Assembly: GCA_030631125.1 (NCBI GenBank)
Contig: DAOVLS010000075.1
Coordinates: forward strand, 1 to 8,882
Length of the DNA stretch: 8,882 nt
Reading direction: 5' to 3'
DNA from: Planctomycetales bacterium
Lineage (GTDB): Bacteria; Planctomycetota; Phycisphaerae; SM23-33
The notes below the pieces were generated by a model that was not told the DNA's origin, did no database searches, and saw nothing but the letters and a program-made list of their open reading frames with translations. The position numbers and the translations under genes are program-made. The first letter of the stretch is position 1; every line of letters begins with the position of its first letter. Positions 7,605 to 8,882 of the stretch are shown here, piece by piece.

Positions 7605-8882
7605 ATGGCGGAGTATTCGATCAGTCCGGTCGGTGAGAAATTCAGTATCCCCGGGAAGGACAAATACGTCTCCGAGATGCGGCGTCTCCAGGGCCTGACA
7701 AAAAAGGCACGTGCAGAGGGCAAAGAGGTCGTCGTGGTAATGGGCGTGGGGTTTGTCGGTGCGGTCATGGCTGCGGTCGTAGCCGATACGACCGACAAGA
7801 AAGGCAAGAGCGGCAAGTTCGTCATAGGATGCCAGAGGCCCAGCACGCGGAGTTACTGGAAGATCCCCCTGCTGAATCGCGGCGTCTCGCCCGTCAAGGC
7901 GGAAGACCCCGAAGTTGAGCCGATGATCGCCCGATGCGTGCTGGAGAGGAAAACGCTCACCGCCACGTTCAACAGCGATTGCCTGAAACTGGCCGATTGC
8001 GTCATCGTGGACGTCCAGTGCGACTATACCAAGCACAACCTTGGCGACATGCGCACCGGATGGACGGAAATGAGCGCGCTTGAAGCGACGATGCGGACCA
8101 TCGGTCAGAAAATCCCGCCCAAGTGCATGGTGCTTATCGAGACCACCGTCGCGCCGGGAACGACCGAATTCGTCGCCTGGCCTATCCTCAAGCGCGCATT
8201 CGCCGCACGCAAAATCAAGGCCACTCCCCTGCTCGCGCATAGTTTCGAGCGAGTCATGCCGGGTAAGGATTACGTCTCCAGCATCCGCGATTTCTGGCGC
8301 GTATGCAGCGGATGCAACGCAGCGGCACGCAAACGGGTTGAAAAATTCCTCAAAGAAGTGCTCAACACCAAAGAATTCCCCCTGACGGTGATGGACCGCC
8401 CAATCGAATCGGAAACCACAAAGATCATCGAGAATTCATACCGCGCGACGACACTGGCGTTCCTGAACGAATGGAGCCTGTTCTCCGAGCGGAACGGAGT
8501 GGACCTGACCAAGGTCGTCAAGGCCATTAAGATGCGCCCGACCCACAGCAATATAATCTTCCCGGGACCGGGAATCGGCGGATACTGCCTGCCCAAAGAC
8601 GGCGGGCTTGGATACTGGGCATACAAGCACATCCTGGGCTTTGACGACGGCGACGACGTCTTCAAAATGTCCACGACGGCCATAGACATCAACGACACCC
8701 GCAGCCTGCACGTGGCGACGCTGACCCGCGACGCCTTGCGCAACATGGGGCGATATATCGCCGGCGCTAAGGTGCTGATCTGTGGGGCAAGTTACCGACA
8801 GGACGTAGGCGACACGCGCTACAGCGGCTCGGAGATGGTCGTCCGGCGCCTGACGGAAATGGGCGCGGAGATGCGAGCGCAC
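7605..8882 (+). CDS. UDP-glucose/GDP-mannose dehydrogenase family protein, C-terminus beyond window
   Basis: NAD-dependent four-electron sugar dehydrogenase that would oxidise C6 of a nucleotide sugar to a uronic acid for surface polysaccharide. The frame is open for 426 codons to the right edge without a stop; perhaps 30-60 residues are missing. A Rossmann nucleotide loop GVGFVG is at 47-52, preceded by an unusual N-terminal extension of about 40 residues. ETTVAPGTTE (179-188) and ERVMPGKDY (215-223) follow; the latter type is common in UDP-ManNAc/UDP-GlcNAc dehydrogenases. The central helix has SETTKIIENSYRATTLAFLNE, with catalytic-type K273 and N277. GPGIGGYCLPKD (321-332) carries nucleophile Cys328. 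The C-terminal nucleotide-sugar domain begins near 362, with GASYRQDVGDTRYSGSE (394-410). After strand 2 the usual Asp is replaced by Gln (GCQRPS, 75-80). AAAGGA (7592-7597), seven bases before ATG, supports the start. Exact substrate is not determined. Confidence 0.9.
   Translation, partial: MAEYSISPVGEKFSIPGKDKYVSEMRRLQGLTKKARAEGKEVVVVMGVGFVGAVMAAVVADTTDKKGKSGKFVIGCQRPSTRSYWKIPLLNRGVSPVKAEDPEVEPMIARCVLERKTLTATFNSDCLKLADCVIVDVQCDYTKHNLGDMRTGWTEMSALEATMRTIGQKIPPKCMVLIETTVAPGTTEFVAWPILKRAFAARKIKATPLLAHSFERVMPGKDYVSSIRDFWRVCSGCNAAARKRVEKFLKEVLNTKEFPLTVMDRPIESETTKIIENSYRATTLAFLNEWSLFSERNGVDLTKVVKAIKMRPTHSNIIFPGPGIGGYCLPKDGGLGYWAYKHILGFDDGDDVFKMSTTAIDINDTRSLHVATLTRDALRNMGRYIAGAKVLICGASYRQDVGDTRYSGSEMVVRRLTEMGAEMRAH

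Noticed and set aside
8436..8882. Minus-strand open frame at the right edge
   Set aside because: The plus strand here encodes the UDP-sugar dehydrogenase active-site motif GGYCLPKD, so the minus frame is a shadow.

Overview
The window looks like a piece of a GC-rich environmental bacterial chromosome. Small lipoproteins, a fibronectin III plus beta-propeller carbohydrate protein, a GH43 enzyme and a UDP-sugar dehydrogenase are found together. This mix suggests a polysaccharide-degrading planctomycete, possibly Phycisphaerae, but there is no rRNA or other decisive marker and the assignment is an inference.

Layout: all genes lie on the + strand. Positions 1-810 are the right part of an IS256-family insertion sequence: the C-terminal part of its transposase, a large hairpin over its stop codon, and a probable terminal inverted repeat. 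It is followed by an AT-rich intergenic stretch with a possible promoter and a leader able to fold into a hairpin. Next comes guaB (IMP dehydrogenase, 989-2449), and 6 bases after it a cytoplasmic GH43-type glycoside hydrolase (2456-3424). Then follow two larger predicted lipoproteins: a fibronectin III/beta-propeller protein resembling rhamnogalacturonan lyases (3466-5109), and a protein with a probable alpha/alpha-toroid domain of the polysaccharide-lyase type (5207-6769). Positions 6792-6907 hold the broken start of a third protein with the same leader. A small lipoprotein of unknown function (6968-7474) comes next. A hairpin-rich intergenic region (7475-7604) separates this group from a UDP-sugar dehydrogenase (7605 to the right edge, incomplete).

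How the genes may work together: the two large lipoproteins could bind or cleave an acidic plant- or algal-type polysaccharide at the cell envelope, and the GH43 enzyme, which has no signal peptide, could trim imported oligosaccharides. guaB is a housekeeping gene that probably shares a transcript with the GH43 gene. The UDP-sugar dehydrogenase probably begins a separate surface-polysaccharide unit. No CRISPR array, tRNA or rRNA was seen. The most notable observations are the decayed third lipoprotein start, the shared leader design of the lipoprotein genes, the odd Rossmann motif in the dehydrogenase, and the structured non-coding stretches at 707-825, 907-964 and 7477-7568.
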